Position numbers and translations under genes: made by a program
Notes under the pieces: model-generated
Told to the model about the DNA's origin: nothing
Databases searched by the model: none
What the model saw: only the letters and a program-made list of their open reading frames with translations
Shown here: positions 62,366-64,000 of the stretch, piece after piece
Layout: every line of letters begins with the position of its first letter
Position numbering within the stretch: position 1 is the first letter of the stretch
Assembly (NCBI RefSeq): GCF_000373785.1
Contig: NZ_KB892378.1
Coordinates: forward strand, 1-64,000
From: Erysipelothrix tonsillarum DSM 14972
GTDB taxonomy: Bacteria > Bacillota_I > Bacilli_A > Erysipelotrichales > Erysipelotrichaceae
Direction: 5' to 3'
Length of the DNA: 64,000 nucleotides

Positions 62366-64000
62366 AGTAATTCACCATAACGTCGAATAAAGAACTTCTT
62401 AGCAATGGTTGCAAGAACCATGTACGCTAGGATTGTAATTGCGAGCCAACCAAAGAAATTCAAAGGCAGACTTGCAAGACCGATTTGATGACCAAATGAT
62501 GTGAATGGAATCGCTGTCAATGCAAAGATACCTGTAAAGGTAAGCAATGTGAGTGGCATTGATGCACGACTTTGAATAAATGGAATTTTTTCCGTACGAA
62601 TCATATGAATTACAAGGGTTTGTGACCACATGGACTCGACGAACCAACCAGCTTGGAAAATCGCAATAAATAATGCTTTCATTGATGGATCTGTGATTTG
62701 ACTGAATTGCATACCTGTAACTTGTGGACAGATTACATAAAACATTAAGAAGTATGTTGTGATATCAAAGACAGAACTTGTTGGTCCAATAATTAACATA
62801 AAATTACGAATTGAAGAAGCATCCCACTTACGTGGTTTTTTAATGTAAGATTCATCTACATTGTCCCATGGAATTGCAACACATGAAATATCGTAGATAA
62901 GATTCAACAACACTAAGTGTAGAGCTTCCATTGGTAAGAAGGGTAAAAATGCACTCGCTACTAATACTGAGAATACATTACCAAAGTTAGAACTTGCGGT
63001 CATTTTAATATACTTAATCATGTTCGCATACGTTTTACGACCTTCAATGATCCCTTTTTCCAAAACTTCTAAATCTTTTTCAAGTAAGATTACTTGAGCC
63101 GATTCTTTCGCAATATCAACGCCCGTATCGACCGAAATTCCAATATCGGACACTTTCATAGCAGGCGCATCATTAATACCATCCCCCATAAATCCTACAG
63201 TGTGACCATTTTCTCGCAACATACGCACAACACGGCTTTTTTGTGATGGTGAAAGTTTCGCAAAAATATTTACTTCTTCCACAACACCACCAAGCGCAGT
63301 ATCATCCATTTGTTCAATTTCAGAGCCAAGAACAATACGGTCCGTATTGATATCAATCATGTCACAAACTGCACGTGTAACATGATCATTGTCACCCGTT
63401 AATACTTTTGTCGTTACGCCATAATTAGCGAGTTTTTCAATCGCTGCTTTAGCACTTTCTTTTGGTGGATCGAGGAATGCAAGATAACCCATGAGAACCA
63501 TTTCGCGTTCATCTTTCTTCGAAAACTCGCCCACAGGTGCTGGATTCGTTTTTTGCGCAATTGCAAGAACACGCATCCCACGACGGTTTAAACCTTCAAC
63601 CGTTCTTAAAATTTCTTCATTTCGTGCTTCCGTCAAAGGTACGACTTCACCTTGGTATTCTACAAAATCACAAACGGTAAGCATTTCTTCAACAGCACCT
63701 TTGGTAATCATTTGGCGTTTATTTTGATGATCTGAAACCACCACGCTCATACGACGGCGTGAGAAATCAAATGGCACTTCATCCACCTTAATATAGTCGT
63801 GTTCGAGGTTTTGTAATTCTGGATGCGTAACTGATAATTCTTTGGTACGTTCCACGATCGATTTATCCATTAAATTCTTTAACCCACTTTGATAGTGACT
63901 ATTTAAAAATGCATGACGTAGAACACGTTGGTCTTCATTTCCCATAACATCCAAATGATATTCCAATACAACGCGGTCTTGAGTTAACGTTCCGGTTTTA
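62362..64000 (-). CDS. magnesium-translocating P-type ATPase (MgtA type), 3' part
   Basis: At least 545 residues; the 5' end lies beyond the window, whose last bases encode the KTGTLT of the phosphorylation motif. The nucleotide domain has [10 protein letters not shown], the hinge [19 protein letters not shown] and [28 protein letters not shown], followed by C-terminal helices with [19 protein letters not shown]. The order and segments match the ATPase at 13911-16499, but the two differ widely, including DAPAMK here against DALALK there, so they are distant paralogues. An ATG in the frame at 63966 is internal and not the start. Confidence 0.93.
   Translation of the reverse strand, partial: KTGTLTQDRVVLEYHLDVMGNEDQRVLRHAFLNSHYQSGLKNLMDKSIVERTKELSVTHPELQNLEHDYIKVDEVPFDFSRRRMSVVVSDHQNKRQMITKGAVEEMLTVCDFVEYQGEVVPLTEARNEEILRTVEGLNRRGMRVLAIAQKTNPAPVGEFSKKDEREMVLMGYLAFLDPPKESAKAAIEKLANYGVTTKVLTGDNDHVTRAVCDMIDINTDRIVLGSEIEQMDDTALGGVVEEVNIFAKLSPSQKSRVVRMLRENGHTVGFMGDGINDAPAMKVSDIGISVDTGVDIAKESAQVILLEKDLEVLEKGIIEGRKTYANMIKYIKMTASSNFGNVFSVLVASAFLPFLPMEALHLVLLNLIYDISCVAIPWDNVDESYIKKPRKWDASSIRNFMLIIGPTSSVFDITTYFLMFYVICPQVTGMQFSQITDPSMKALFIAIFQAGWFVESMWSQTLVIHMIRTEKIPFIQSRASMPLTLLTFTGIFALTAIPFTSFGHQIGLASLPLNFFGWLAITILAYMVLATIAKKFFIRRYGELL

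Noticed and set aside
62362..63966. Second mgtA read as a complete truncated ATPase starting at ATG 63966
   Set aside because: The frame is open to the window edge and already encodes the KTGTLT motif upstream of that ATG; the gene is cut by the window, not by mutation.

Overview
The window is ordinary low-GC Gram-positive chromosome. Evidence includes Firmicute-type rRNA and vegetative promoters, T-box leaders on ileS and valS, a CIRCE element, a cre site, strong GGAGG ribosome sites, an LPXTG surface protein, and the sepF-divIVA-ileS neighbourhood. The gene set fits the Erysipelotrichia, most likely Erysipelothrix; this is an inference, because the 16S fragment is too short to place by eye. 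No prophage, insertion sequence, integrase or CRISPR array was seen.

Layout. 1-300: 5' end of a 16S rRNA gene (minus strand) with its promoter. 0.3-2.8 kb: DUF402 phosphatase-like protein, thiamine ECF component ThiT, a divergent AAC(3)-like protein, and a YutG/PgpA-like protein. 2.9-5.0 kb (plus): M32 carboxypeptidase and superoxide dismutase. 5.1-13.6 kb (minus): HAD hydrolase, alanine dehydrogenase, zinc-dependent PLC-like protein, HPF, SepF, DivIVA, T-box-controlled IleS, SpoU methyltransferase, GNAT. 13.7-18.5 kb (plus): a short leader ORF, an MgtA-type P-ATPase, and an LPXTG leucine-rich-repeat protein. 18.5-23.2 kb (minus): L31 type B with a coupled 36-residue basic ORF, then SbcCD. 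23.3-28.9 kb (plus): a membrane protein with G5 and Excalibur domains, then a KDPG-aldolase / PRD regulator / fructose-family PTS operon. 29-36 kb (minus): galactose genes (LacI-type regulator, mglBAC-like ABC importer, galK, galM). 36-40 kb: DUF2812 protein, then valS and a GNAT gene behind one T-box. 40-48 kb: two paralogous sugar-transfer-type ATP-grasp proteins, engB-lon, CIRCE-controlled tig, a DUF3196-like protein, and a G5+CAP membrane protein. 48-54 kb: tRNA-Arg, then a tightly overlapping cvpA-mutS2-uvrC-murI-phosphodiesterase string. 54-60 kb: rnhC (plus), comEB, rhomboid, rluD, lspA, esterase, isochorismatase-family hydrolase. 60-64 kb: MATE exporter, tRNA-Leu, a frameshifted small membrane protein, and a second MgtA-type ATPase running off the window, with a 51-codon hydrophobic ORF coupled to its stop.

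The best candidates for undescribed biology are small. They are: (1) the 29-codon ORF with an acidic/proline run and switchable pairing in the mgtA leader; (2) the hydrophobic ORF sharing an ATGA with the second mgtA, whose reading frame runs through a hairpin; (3) the 36-residue basic ORF coupled to L31 type B behind a palindromic operator candidate; and (4) an apparent AUA start codon on the PLC-like gene. All are sequence observations and no computation was run.
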